Part shown: positions 1-7,385 of the stretch, piece after piece
Layout of the letters: the number at the start of each line of letters is the position of its first letter
Numbering within the stretch: position 1 is the stretch's first letter
From: Bacteroidota bacterium
GTDB lineage: Bacteria; Bacteroidota; Bacteroidia; Chitinophagales; Chitinophagaceae
DNA: 64,000 bases
Reading direction: 5' to 3'
Assembly (NCBI GenBank): GCA_023428755.1
Contig: JAEYWX010000017.1
Span: 124,001-188,000 of the forward strand
Translations under genes and position numbers: made by a program
The notes under the pieces: generated by a model
What the model was told of the DNA's origin: nothing
Seen by the model: the letters and a program-made list of their open reading frames with translations, nothing else
The model's database searches: none

Positions 1-1
1 A

Positions 2-38
2 GAAATCCACCCCTGGATTTCAACGGGCAGCAAATGTA
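2..38 (-). promoter_or_regulatory. Short hairpin and minus-strand -7 box at the left edge
   Basis: GAAATCC (2-8) and GGATTTC (15-21) form a 7-bp inverted repeat. CAAATGTA at 31-38 reads TACATTTG on the minus strand, a match to the Bacteroidota -7 consensus TAnnTTTG. Together they suggest a gene running leftward off the window, divergent from the dihydroorotase-like gene. The gene itself is not visible, so this is tentative. Confidence 0.3.
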
Positions 39-111
39 AGATTTAAATCTATTTGCTGCAAAATCAATCAAAAAAAACGATCTTAGCGGCGCAATAACTC
101 GAACCCGTTAC

Positions 112-1377
112 ATGACCATACTCATCAGGCAGGCACACATTATTGATCCCGCTTCTCCGTTTCATTCAACACAGCAGGATGTTTTGATTGAAAACGGATC
201 GATCACCAAAATCGGGCAATTACAAAATAGTTCAGCCGATACAATTATTGAACATCCCCATCTTCACCTTTCTCCGGGATGGGTGGATCTGTTTGTAAAC
301 TTTTGCGATCCCGGCTACGAATACAAAGAAACACTGGAAACAGGGATGGCAGCAGCGGCAGCAGGCGGTTTTACAGAAGTAATGGTGTTGCCCAATACCA
401 ACCCGGTTGTGTCGGGAAAATCGCAGGTGGAATATCTCGTACAACGTTCGAAATACGCAGCGGTATCGATTCATCCGCTGGGTGCAGTTACCAAACAGGC
501 CGAAGGAAAAGAACTGGCAGAGATGTATGATATGAAAGCAGCCGGTGCAGTAGCTTTTACGGATGGTGTTCATCCCGTACAATCAGCCGGCTTATTACTC
601 AAAGCGCTGCAATATGTAAAAGCATTTGATGGAACTGTGATACAGATACCTGATGATAAAACCATCGGTACACATGGATTGATCAATGAAGGAATTGTAA
701 GTACACGCCTGGGTTTGCCGGGTAAACCGATGCTGGCAGAAGAGATCCAGGTGGCCAGGGATATTAAACTCACCCGCTATGCAGAATCCAAACTGCATTT
801 CACCGGTGTTACATCGCCGAAAAGCCTGGAATACATCAATCGCTCAAAAGAAACAGGAACTGCTGTGAGTTGCTCTGTAACTCCGGCTCACTTATATTTT
901 ACAGATGAAGATTTACAGACCTACGATACAAATCTGAAACTCTATCCACCCGTACGCACCGTTACCGAACGTGATGCACTGCGTACTGCAGTATTAAACG
1001 GATCGGTTGATTGTATTACATCGCATCATCAGCCACATGAATACGACAGTAAAGTGTGTGAGTTTGAATATGCCAAGCCGGGCATGATCGGTTTGGAAAC
1101 CAGTTATGGTGTAATGGGCGCTGTATTGGGCGATGCATTAACTGCCGAAAAATGGGTGGAGCTGGCAAGCATTAACCCACGCAAAATTTTAGGATTGCAG
1201 ATGCCCGAAATCAAAGAAGGTGCAGCAGCGAATGTAACATTGTTTATACCGCAGGCGACATATGTGTTTACCGAAGATGCCATCTGCTCCAAATCAAAGA
1301 ACTCTGCCTTTGTTGGTAAAGAATTGAAAGGGAAAGTGGTTGGAATCATCAATAACAATCAACTGAAACTTAACTAA
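112..1377 (+). CDS. Dihydroorotase-like protein lacking metal ligands (pseudo-DHOase)
   Basis: This is a 421-residue amidohydrolase-fold protein of the dihydroorotase family; active members close the pyrimidine ring to dihydroorotate. The fold is recognisable from KLYPPVRTVTERDAL, GMIGLETSYG and the C-terminal composite-domain residues. The catalytic signature is not there. Where active enzymes have DxHxHxRDPG this protein has DLFVNFCDPG, so both metal-binding histidines and the substrate arginine are gone, and the usual TDHAPH reads TSHHQPH, losing the catalytic aspartate. It is therefore probably a non-catalytic partner, like the pseudo-DHOases that scaffold aspartate transcarbamoylase, although no pyrB lies nearby. 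DUF4199 follows after 9 bases and a glycosyltransferase after that, probably co-transcribed. The family call is firm; lack of activity is inferred. Confidence 0.85.
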   Translation: MTILIRQAHIIDPASPFHSTQQDVLIENGSITKIGQLQNSSADTIIEHPHLHLSPGWVDLFVNFCDPGYEYKETLETGMAAAAAGGFTEVMVLPNTNPVVSGKSQVEYLVQRSKYAAVSIHPLGAVTKQAEGKELAEMYDMKAAGAVAFTDGVHPVQSAGLLLKALQYVKAFDGTVIQIPDDKTIGTHGLINEGIVSTRLGLPGKPMLAEEIQVARDIKLTRYAESKLHFTGVTSPKSLEYINRSKETGTAVSCSVTPAHLYFTDEDLQTYDTNLKLYPPVRTVTERDALRTAVLNGSVDCITSHHQPHEYDSKVCEFEYAKPGMIGLETSYGVMGAVLGDALTAEKWVELASINPRKILGLQMPEIKEGAAANVTLFIPQATYVFTEDAICSKSKNSAFVGKELKGKVVGIINNNQLKLN

Positions 1378-1386
1378 ACAAATTTT

Positions 1387-1929
1387 ATGGAAGCAAAACA
1401 AACAAACCCGCTTTTACAATTTGGATTATTGTCAGCTGCGGTTGGAGTGATCGCCTATATTGGCTTATACCTTGGTGGAGTAAAACTAATGACAAGCCCC
1501 CTGGCCTTTGTTCTCAACTTGTTGCCAATTGTATTTGCAGTGATGGCCTGTATTACCATTAAAAAACGAAATGGCGGTTACCTGGAATTTGGACAGGCCT
1601 TAAAAACGAGCTTTGGCGTATTTGTGATTACAGGATTAGCAGTGAGCATTTTTTCATATGTATTGCTGAATTTTATTGATCTTGAATTCAAACAGGCGAT
1701 GCAGCAAACATCGCTGGAAATGTCAGAGAAAATGATGAAGCGTTTTGGTGCATCACAAGATCAGATAGATAAGGCACTCGACGAGGCAACCAAGAAAGAT
1801 AACTTCAGCTTCGGTAATGTGATGTTGGGCTTTGCCATCAGTTGCTTTGTTTATTTTCTTCTCTCACTCATCATCGCATTGATCGTTCGGAGAAAGAATC
1901 CGGAAAATGAAATGCCACAAACCATGTAA
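1387..1929 (+). CDS. DUF4199 domain membrane protein
   Basis: This 180-residue integral membrane protein matches the DUF4199 family, which is common in Bacteroidota and has no assigned function. It has a hydrophobic segment near the N-terminus (about 10-30), a second at 38-58 followed by KKRNGGYLEFGQALK, a third near 72-95, a charged helix rich in K, E, Q and M at about 100-140, and a last membrane segment at 145-170 ending in RRKNP. The YLEFGQAL stretch between helices two and three is typical of the family. It starts 9 bases after the dihydroorotase-like gene and ends 8 bases before the glycosyltransferase, so the three look like one transcript. No enzymatic motif was seen. Confidence 0.8.
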   Translation: MEAKQTNPLLQFGLLSAAVGVIAYIGLYLGGVKLMTSPLAFVLNLLPIVFAVMACITIKKRNGGYLEFGQALKTSFGVFVITGLAVSIFSYVLLNFIDLEFKQAMQQTSLEMSEKMMKRFGASQDQIDKALDEATKKDNFSFGNVMLGFAISCFVYFLLSLIIALIVRRKNPENEMPQTM

Positions 1930-1937
1930 ATTCATTC

Positions 1938-2879
1938 ATGAACCTGAGCCTTGTTATACCGCTGAAAGATGAAGCAGAATCGTTACCTGAACTGTGCGCC
2001 TGGATTGAGCGTATAGTATCGGCGCAACAGTTATCGTACGAAATTATTTTGGTTGATGATGGCAGTACCGATGGGTCATGGGATGTGATCAGTCAGCTTC
2101 GTGCCGGTAATTCATCAATCAAAGGAATCAAGTTTCAACGTAATTACGGTAAGTCGGCCGCTTTGAATGAAGGCTTTAAAGCTGCACAAGGCAATGTGGT
2201 GATCACCATGGATGCTGATTTGCAGGATAGCCCCGATGAAATTCCGGGGTTGTATAAAATGATCGTTGCTGAAGGATTTGATCTTGTAAGCGGATGGAAA
2301 AAGAAACGTTACGATAATACACTTACAAAAAATATTCCTTCGAAACTCTTCAATGCTGCTACCCGTAAAATGAGTGGCATCAAATTGCACGACTTTAACT
2401 GCGGATTGAAAGCTTATAACAGCAAAGTGGTGAAGAGTATTGAAGTGTATGGTGAAATGCATCGTTATATTCCCGTATTGGCGAAATGGGCCGGCTTTCG
2501 GAAAATTGGTGAGAAAGTAGTAGAGCATCGCAAACGCAAATATGGTGTTACCAAATTTGGATGGGACCGATTTGTAAATGGGTTTTTAGATTTGGCTACT
2601 ATTTCATTTGTTGGAAAATTCGGTAAACGCCCTATGCACTTTTTTGGATTGTGGGGAACGTTATTCTTTTTGGTTGGTTTTGTTATCAGTGGGTATCTCA
2701 TTGTATCAAAAATTGTGGACAGCAATTTTTCCATCACCAATCGCCCCACTTTTTTTATAGCACTGGCTTCCATGATCATCGGTTCACAGTTGTTCCTCGC
2801 CGGATTTATTGGTGAATTGATCGGTCGTAATTCTCCGGAGCGGAATAATTATTTAATTGAAGATAAAGCGGGGTTGTAA
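1938..2879 (+). CDS. Family 2 glycosyltransferase with C-terminal membrane anchor
   Basis: This is a 313-residue GT-A glycosyltransferase of the dolichol-phosphate-sugar or GtrB/ArnC type, which moves a sugar from a nucleotide donor to polyprenyl phosphate at the cytoplasmic membrane. The N-terminus shows SLVIPLKDEAESLPEL and ILVDDGSTDGSW. The metal-binding region is MDADLQDSPDEIPGLY (near residue 92). FNCGLKAYN and the HRKRKYGVTKFGWDR acceptor-loop region follow. Two hydrophobic helices near 235-260 and 270-295 anchor it, and a short polar tail (IGRNSPERNNYLIED) follows, as in the family. It is the last gene of the three-gene run that starts at 112. The exact sugar and acceptor cannot be read from sequence. 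Confidence 0.85.
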   Translation: MNLSLVIPLKDEAESLPELCAWIERIVSAQQLSYEIILVDDGSTDGSWDVISQLRAGNSSIKGIKFQRNYGKSAALNEGFKAAQGNVVITMDADLQDSPDEIPGLYKMIVAEGFDLVSGWKKKRYDNTLTKNIPSKLFNAATRKMSGIKLHDFNCGLKAYNSKVVKSIEVYGEMHRYIPVLAKWAGFRKIGEKVVEHRKRKYGVTKFGWDRFVNGFLDLATISFVGKFGKRPMHFFGLWGTLFFLVGFVISGYLIVSKIVDSNFSITNRPTFFIALASMIIGSQLFLAGFIGELIGRNSPERNNYLIEDKAGL

Positions 2880-2888
2880 CAATAGAGG

Positions 2889-3356
2889 CACTGATTAAAC
2901 GGATTGCATAGATTTACACTAATTTTAAAACGAAATCTATGTATCTACACCAGGAATTAACTGAAAAAATTATTCGCTGCTTTTACAGCGTCTACAATAA
3001 ATTAGGCTACGGCTTTCTTGAGAAAGTGTATGAGAATGCGTTAATAATTGAATTAAAGAAATGTGGTCTGAACGCAGAGCAGCAGCTTCCGGTACAGGTT
3101 TATTATGAAGGAGAAGAAGTGGGCAATTACTACGCAGATATTTAGGTTGAGAATAAAGTGATACTTGAATTAAAAGCAGGCAGCTTGGAAGAAACAATAC
3201 TTAAGCACGAACTGTAACTCACAAATTATCTGAAGGCTACAAACTATGAAGTTGGCTTACTGATATTATTTGGAATGAAACCGCAGGTAAAACGAAAAAT
3301 TTTCACAAACGATTTAAAATAAATCAGTCAATTCAGTCGAATCAATTCAATCAGTG
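2889..3356. repeat. Inverted-repeat frame around the GxxExxY remnant
   Basis: CACTGATT at 2889-2896 and its exact complement AATCAGTG at 3349-3356 bracket the GxxExxY pseudogene. Similarity continues inward, with degenerate AATCAGTC/AATTCAGTC units at 3321-3350. The right arm contains the GTG start assigned to the next glycosyltransferase. This suggests the gene sits in a small cassette or an expanded intergenic repeat. No target-site duplication was identified. Confidence 0.4.
2939..3322 (+). pseudogene. GxxExxY protein remnant with two in-frame stops
   Basis: In one continuous frame of 128 codons this reads as a full-length GxxExxY protein, a small family (about 125 residues) with a PD-(D/E)XK-like nuclease fold and unproven function. 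The signature GFLEKVY lies in the first third, and NYYADI starts the core strand. A TAG at 3143-3145 interrupts between ADI and VENKVILELKA, where relatives carry leucine. A TAA at 3215-3217 falls where relatives carry glutamine, before LTNYLKATNYEVGLL. The reading frame continues to KPQVKRKIFTNDLK and a natural stop. Two nonsense changes without frameshifts point to recent decay. The first 68 codons could still be made as a truncated product. Confidence 0.75.
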
Positions 3357-4505
3357 GCTCCATTGCATTCATCTAAAAAAATCATCATCCTCGGCCCGGC
3401 ACACCCGCTACGTGGTGGTATCGCTATTTTTAATGAGCGGTTAGCAAGGCAGTTTCAGAACGAGGGTCACGAGGTAACCATTTACTCATTCAGTTTACAA
3501 TACCCCGGTTTCTTATTTCCCGGCACCACGCAATATTCAAGTGAACCGGCACCGGCTGATCTCAACATCAAAATAAAAGTCAACTCTGTTTATCCGCTCA
3601 ACTGGATAGCTGTTGGCAACGAAATAAAAAAACTGCAACCTGATCTGGTAGTTGTTCGTTACTGGCTTCCGTTTATGGGACCAGCATTGGGTACTATTTT
3701 ACGTCGGATAAAAACCAATCAACATACAAAAATCATTTGCATTGCAGACAATGTGGTACCGCATGAAAAACGAATGGGCGATCATGCGTTTACAAACTAC
3801 TTCATCAAACCGGTTGATGCATTTGTAACCATGAGTGAAAAGGTCCTTACCGATCTTCGTACGTTTACCCAAACAAAACCAGCCATTCTTCAACCGCATC
3901 CCTTGTATGATGTGTTTGGAAACGCTGTTTCAAAACAGGAAGCACGAACTCATCTTGGTATCGATCAGGATGCATTTGTTTTTCTGTTCTTTGGCTTCAT
4001 CCGCAAATACAAAGGACTTGATCTGCTCCTTGAAGCATTTGCTAAACTGAAACAATTGCCAATTGCCAATTGTAAATTGTTAATTGCCGGTGAGTTTTAC
4101 GAAGACCGTACACACTACGATGAACTCATTGAACAACTCGGCATCAAAGATGATCTGATCTTAAAAACAGAATTCATTGCTGATAGTGAAGTAAAATATT
4201 ATCTGTGTGCTGCTGATGCAGCAGTGCAACCCTATCGCAACGCAACACAAAGTGGTGTTACTCCCCTCGCCTACCATTTTGAAATTCCCATGATTGTTAC
4301 GAATGTAGGCGGCTTACCTGCTTTTGTACCTAACGGAAAAGTGGGATTGGTTTGTGAACCCACGGTTGATGCAATAACAGCTGCTATGCAGCAATACATG
4401 CAAATGGGCAGCGAACAGTTCTTACCTCATCTCCGGGAAGAAAAAAAGAAATATGGTTGGGATAAAATGACAGATGCAATTCTGCAACTGGCAGCATCCG
4501 TATAA
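3354..4505 (+). CDS. GT4-type glycosyltransferase
   Basis: This 383-residue protein has two Rossmann-like halves of the GT-B fold and resembles family 4 glycosyltransferases of envelope polysaccharide synthesis. The N-terminal half starts with KIIILGPAHPLRGGIAIFNE, and the C-terminal half shows FLFFGFIRKYKGLDLLLEAF followed by an acceptor/donor loop near SGVTPLAYHFEIPMIVTNVG. No ATG gives a full-length protein; the best start is GTG at 3354, inside the inverted-repeat arm that ends the GxxExxY cassette, with TTG at 3363 as alternative. Residues around 234-246 are encoded by a CAATTG-rich repeat tract. The heptose genes gmhA and gmhB follow, so lipopolysaccharide or capsule work is likely. Confidence 0.8.
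   Translation: MAPLHSSKKIIILGPAHPLRGGIAIFNERLARQFQNEGHEVTIYSFSLQYPGFLFPGTTQYSSEPAPADLNIKIKVNSVYPLNWIAVGNEIKKLQPDLVVVRYWLPFMGPALGTILRRIKTNQHTKIICIADNVVPHEKRMGDHAFTNYFIKPVDAFVTMSEKVLTDLRTFTQTKPAILQPHPLYDVFGNAVSKQEARTHLGIDQDAFVFLFFGFIRKYKGLDLLLEAFAKLKQLPIANCKLLIAGEFYEDRTHYDELIEQLGIKDDLILKTEFIADSEVKYYLCAADAAVQPYRNATQSGVTPLAYHFEIPMIVTNVGGLPAFVPNGKVGLVCEPTVDAITAAMQQYMQMGSEQFLPHLREEKKKYGWDKMTDAILQLAASV
4053..4088. repeat. CAATTG-type repeat tract inside a coding region
   Basis: CAATTGC repeats followed by AAATTGTTAATTGCC form a low-complexity, palindrome-rich tract that stays in frame within the GT4 gene. Similar tracts occur between genes at about 19508-19535 and 28564-28594. Confidence 0.5.
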
Positions 4506-4536
4506 ACGAATCACATGCTTTCACTGCTTTTTGCAT

Positions 4537-4574
4537 TTGCGTGTAGCGAAAGGCGAACAGCTACCAGCTTTTTT
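4537..4574 (+). repeat. Dispersed intergenic repeat, copy 1
   Basis: TGCGTGTAGCG followed by GCGAACAGCT and CAGCTTT recurs at 30367-30400 with 5 mismatches in 34 bases. This copy lies between the GT4 gene and gmhA, just upstream of the gmhA -7 box. No function can be assigned. Confidence 0.45.
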
Positions 4575-4578
4575 CTTT

Positions 4579-4586
4579 TACATTTG
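4579..4586 (+). promoter_or_regulatory. -7 box of gmhA
   Basis: TACATTTG matches the Bacteroidota -7 consensus TAnnTTTG and ends 4 bases before the ATG at 4591. It excludes an upstream in-frame start at 4474 and implies a nearly leaderless message. Confidence 0.6.
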
Positions 4587-4590
4587 CACT

Positions 4591-5175
4591 ATGAGTGAAC
4601 AGATCAAACAGATCATCAGGGATTCAATTGATGTAAAGCAGCAATTGCTGGACAATGAAGCCGTGATTGCAAAGCTCGATATGATCAGCGATTTGCTGGT
4701 GACTGCTTTTCAAAAAGGAAAGAAAGTATTGTTTTGCGGGAATGGCGGCAGTGCTGCTGATGCGCAACACCTGGCAGCTGAATTCAGCGGACGTTTTTAC
4801 TTAGACCGGGAAGCATTGCCTGCAGAAGCATTGCATGTAAACACATCGTATATGACGGCGATCGCAAACGATTATAGTTTTGAAGTTGCCTATGCCCGGT
4901 TGATCAAGGGCATTGGGCAGGCCGGTGATGTGTTGATCGGCTTATCTACATCAGGTAACTCGCCTAATATCATTGAAGCATTTAAAGCGGCCAAAGAAAA
5001 AGGAATGATCACCATTGGTTTTACGGGTGAAACAGGTGGTAACCTGAAAGCATTCAGCGATTACCTGTTCAATGTGCCATCGGTTGTTACACCACGCATC
5101 CAGGAAAGTCATATCATGCTGGGGCATATCATTTGTCAATTGGTGGAACAACGCTATTTCGCTGCAAAAAGCTGA
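4591..5175 (+). CDS. gmhA: D-sedoheptulose-7-phosphate isomerase
   Basis: GmhA converts sedoheptulose 7-phosphate to D-glycero-D-manno-heptose 7-phosphate, the first step to ADP-heptose for the lipopolysaccharide core. The 194-residue length is the family norm. The SIS-domain phosphate loop is CGNGGSAADAQH (49-60) with LSTSGNSPN (118-126). The zinc ligands known from Escherichia coli (H61, E65, Q172, H180) are matched at H60, E64, Q171 and H179 with identical spacing. The start at 4591 is chosen because a -7 box ends 4 bases upstream and the family begins here. The GmhB-like phosphatase follows after 3 bases, so the two are co-transcribed. Confidence 0.95.
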   Translation: MSEQIKQIIRDSIDVKQQLLDNEAVIAKLDMISDLLVTAFQKGKKVLFCGNGGSAADAQHLAAEFSGRFYLDREALPAEALHVNTSYMTAIANDYSFEVAYARLIKGIGQAGDVLIGLSTSGNSPNIIEAFKAAKEKGMITIGFTGETGGNLKAFSDYLFNVPSVVTPRIQESHIMLGHIICQLVEQRYFAAKS

Positions 5176-5178
5176 TCC

Positions 5179-5799
5179 ATGATCCATACAACACTTCCTA
5201 CAAATCATCCCGCCAATACAGCTTATTTTATGCCCATGCCGCATAAAGAATTACCACTTGTTGATAAAGACTGGACTTTGTTTCTTGATCGTGATGGTGT
5301 GATCAATAAAGATGTGGTGGGCGATTACATCAAAAACTGGAATGAATTTCATTTTGTGCCCGGTGTATTAGAAGCAATCAAACAATTGGCCGAGATATTT
5401 CCACGTATTTTTATTGTTACCAACCAGGCAGGTGTTGGAAAAAAATTAATGTTGCTCGAAGATCTGCAACAGATCCATCACAACATGTTGCAGGAGATCA
5501 ACAATACCGGAGGCCGCATCGACAAGATTTATTTTTGTACTGAAACAGATAACAAACACATCAACCGAAAACCCAATCCCGGCATGGCGTACCAGGCCAA
5601 ACAGGATTTTCCCGCTGTTGATTTCAGCAAATCGATCATGGTGGGCAATATGCCGAATGATATGTGGTTTGGACGAAAGATCGGAGCTTTTACAGTGTAT
5701 CTTCCAACACGCCCCGAAGAAAATCCCGATCCATCAACAGTTGATGCACAGTATAAAGATTTGTTAGCATTTGCCACAGCGCTGGTTGGCAATGGATAA
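5179..5799 (+). CDS. gmhB: HAD-IIIA phosphatase, GmhB-like (heptose bisphosphatase)
   Basis: This is a 206-residue histidinol-phosphatase-type HAD hydrolase. FLDRDGVIN carries the nucleophile D37 and acid D39, VTNQAGVG is motif II, RKPNPGM supplies the motif III lysine, and MVGNMPNDM is motif IV. Its position 3 bases after gmhA supports the next heptose step, removal of the 7-phosphate from heptose 1,7-bisphosphate. The four-ligand Cys/His zinc loop of proteobacterial GmhB is missing: the region reads YFCTETDNKHINRKPNP with one cysteine. A 30-residue N-terminal extension precedes the catalytic core. Starts at the later methionines are possible. The HAD class is firm; the substrate is inferred from context. 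Confidence 0.75.
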   Translation: MIHTTLPTNHPANTAYFMPMPHKELPLVDKDWTLFLDRDGVINKDVVGDYIKNWNEFHFVPGVLEAIKQLAEIFPRIFIVTNQAGVGKKLMLLEDLQQIHHNMLQEINNTGGRIDKIYFCTETDNKHINRKPNPGMAYQAKQDFPAVDFSKSIMVGNMPNDMWFGRKIGAFTVYLPTRPEENPDPSTVDAQYKDLLAFATALVGNG

Positions 5800-5806
5800 A
5801 ACACAA

Positions 5807-5814
5807 TAATTTTG
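5807..5814 (+). promoter_or_regulatory. -7 box before the 5838 gene
   Basis: TAATTTTG fits TAnnTTTG and lies 23 bases upstream of the ATG at 5838, just after the gmhB stop. It suggests the secreted protein has its own promoter. Confidence 0.4.
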
Positions 5815-5837
5815 CCTTGAATCAGTTAATAGTCTGC

Positions 5838-6836
5838 ATGCAAAAACTCTTTACCCTTTTCTGTCTTTTGATTACGCTTGTTGCTTCTTCGCAACAACTG
5901 ACTCCAGCTGAATTGAAACAATTCAAACTGCGGGAAGATTCATTGAAGAAATTCGGTTATGAGATCATTCGTGGAAAAGATGCTGCTATTCGTTTTCGCA
6001 GCGACAGCAATTTTACCCGCATCCTTGTACGTGCATTGATCCAGGATAAATCGTTCCACTTCCCCTTCGATTCGTTGAAAACAATTTCAAAAGTTTACAG
6101 CCCCGATAGTTCGTTCCGCATTTTTACATGGCAGGTGGTGAAAGATGATGATTACTGCCGGCAAAAAGGTTTTATCCAGCTGCGTACACCAAAGGGAAAA
6201 GAAAAATTTATTCCACTGCGTGATGCCAATGAATTTATTGAGAACGATACCGACACCATTGCGAATAATATGTGGTGGATCGGTGCAGTGTATTACCGCA
6301 TTGTAGAGAAAGAACACAACGGAAAAAAATATTATACGCTGTTTGGTTATGATGAAAACGATTCACGCACCACAAAAAAATGGCTGGATGTATTATCGTT
6401 TGATGACAATGGCGCACCGATGTTTGGAATGCCTGCTGCTTTTTCGTTTGCAAAAGATTCAGTTCCAAAGCCTGCCCTGAACCGCTTTTTACTGGAGTAT
6501 AAAAAAGATGGACGTGCCAGAGTGCAGTATGATGAAGAAATGGAGATGATCATTTTTGATCATCTAGTTTCTGAAACTAATGAACCCGGCAAACGTTATA
6601 CCTTGATCCCCGATGGTGATTATGAAGGTTTTCAATGGACAAATGGCCAATGGTTGCACATCGATAAAGTATTCGACTTTAAACTGAAAGATGGAGAAGC
6701 ACCGGTTCCGGAAGCAATCGATTTTAATAACCGTTTGAAGTTTGGTGAAGGGATGGAACAACCAGCTACGACTCCTCCACCAGCTGTAAAAAAACCGGCA
6801 GCCAAACCTCCGGTAAAAAAGAAAACCGGTGGTTGA
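5838..6836 (+). CDS. Secreted protein of unknown function, proline/lysine-rich tail
   Basis: A 332-residue exported protein that I do not recognise by function. MQKLFTLFCLLITLVASSQQ is a clear signal peptide. The mature part is soluble and mixed, with SWQ-type strands and aromatic motifs such as NNMWWIGAVYYRI and KYYTLFGYDEND. The tail switches to low complexity, TTPPPAVKKPAAKPPVKKK, which could interact with the wall or act as a flexible linker. ATG 5838 is preferred over TTG 5817, because the -7 box at 5807-5814 and the signal peptide favour it. It ends 11 bases from the convergent gene at 6848. The similarity of lysine-rich tails in these two neighbours is notable. Confidence 0.7.
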   Translation: MQKLFTLFCLLITLVASSQQLTPAELKQFKLREDSLKKFGYEIIRGKDAAIRFRSDSNFTRILVRALIQDKSFHFPFDSLKTISKVYSPDSSFRIFTWQVVKDDDYCRQKGFIQLRTPKGKEKFIPLRDANEFIENDTDTIANNMWWIGAVYYRIVEKEHNGKKYYTLFGYDENDSRTTKKWLDVLSFDDNGAPMFGMPAAFSFAKDSVPKPALNRFLLEYKKDGRARVQYDEEMEMIIFDHLVSETNEPGKRYTLIPDGDYEGFQWTNGQWLHIDKVFDFKLKDGEAPVPEAIDFNNRLKFGEGMEQPATTPPPAVKKPAAKPPVKKKTGG

Positions 6837-6847
6837 TGATACCATTA

Positions 6848-7273
6848 CTACTCTGATCTTTTCTTCTTTTTCTTCTTTGAACTTACCGGCCGGTTATTGA
6901 GTTGCTGAAGTAAAGTATCGTTGACGGGTGCATTCAGTTGCTCATCTTTCTTCTTGATCCAGATGGTGATGCTTCGTTTTACAGATGCATCTTTTTTTAG
7001 CACTACTTCTACCACAACAGAGTCATCAGGGAAAGTCCAGTCGATCCAAACGCTGTTGCCCTGCAGCTTTCCATTACTTACTTTAAACTCCAGCTGATCG
7101 GTGGTAAGCGGCATGTATTTGCCATTGCTCATTTTTGCATCCACATTAATGTAATTCCACGAACCTTTTTTTAAACTGTCGGTGTAAAGATTAAAAAAAA
7201 GACTGTCGATTTTTTGCGCCTGCAAAAAACCAACGCTAACCATAAACGATACAACAAGCGTGAAATGTTTCAA
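6848..7273 (-). CDS. Small secreted protein of unknown function, polylysine tail
   Basis: This 141-residue exported protein begins with a signal peptide ending near VGFLQAQ. The mature domain (about 20-115) looks like an all-beta domain (GSWNYINVDAKMSNGKYM, WTFPDDSVVVEVVL). The C-terminus is VSSKKKKKKRSE. The start appears to be TTG at 7273: no in-frame ATG or GTG lies close upstream, and a minus-strand -7 box (TAGTTTTG, 7299-7306) lies 25 bases before it. It is convergent with the 5838 gene. No family was recognised; the predicted coding status rests on the signal peptide and coherent composition. Confidence 0.6.
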   Translation of the reverse strand: MKHFTLVVSFMVSVGFLQAQKIDSLFFNLYTDSLKKGSWNYINVDAKMSNGKYMPLTTDQLEFKVSNGKLQGNSVWIDWTFPDDSVVVEVVLKKDASVKRSITIWIKKKDEQLNAPVNDTLLQQLNNRPVSSKKKKKKRSE

Positions 7274-7298
7274 AAAATGAGATTTACAGCAAAGATTG

Positions 7299-7306
7299 CA
7301 AAACTA
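7299..7306 (-). promoter_or_regulatory. -7 box before the 7273 start
   Basis: CAAAACTA reads TAGTTTTG on the minus strand, a TAnnTTTG match 25 bases upstream of the TTG start. Confidence 0.35.
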
Positions 7307-7385
7307 TGCCACAGGTTGAATCGATTACAAAATTTAACATTATTCCCTTCTACAGTTGTAAATTGTACATACGAAACACAGCAAT

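Noticed and set aside
232..582. A 116-codon minus-strand frame rich in Cys, His and Phe
   Set aside because: It is an antisense shadow of the dihydroorotase-like gene; such composition is typical of non-coding frames in this window.
2939..3322. Stop-codon read-through or recoding in the GxxExxY gene
   Set aside because: Two different stops (TAG and TAA) fall at ordinary leucine and glutamine positions and no recoding structure is seen. Nonsense mutation is simpler.
4053..4088. CAATTG repeats considered as a CRISPR or iteron array
   Set aside because: Units are too short, irregular, without spacers, and lie in a coding frame.
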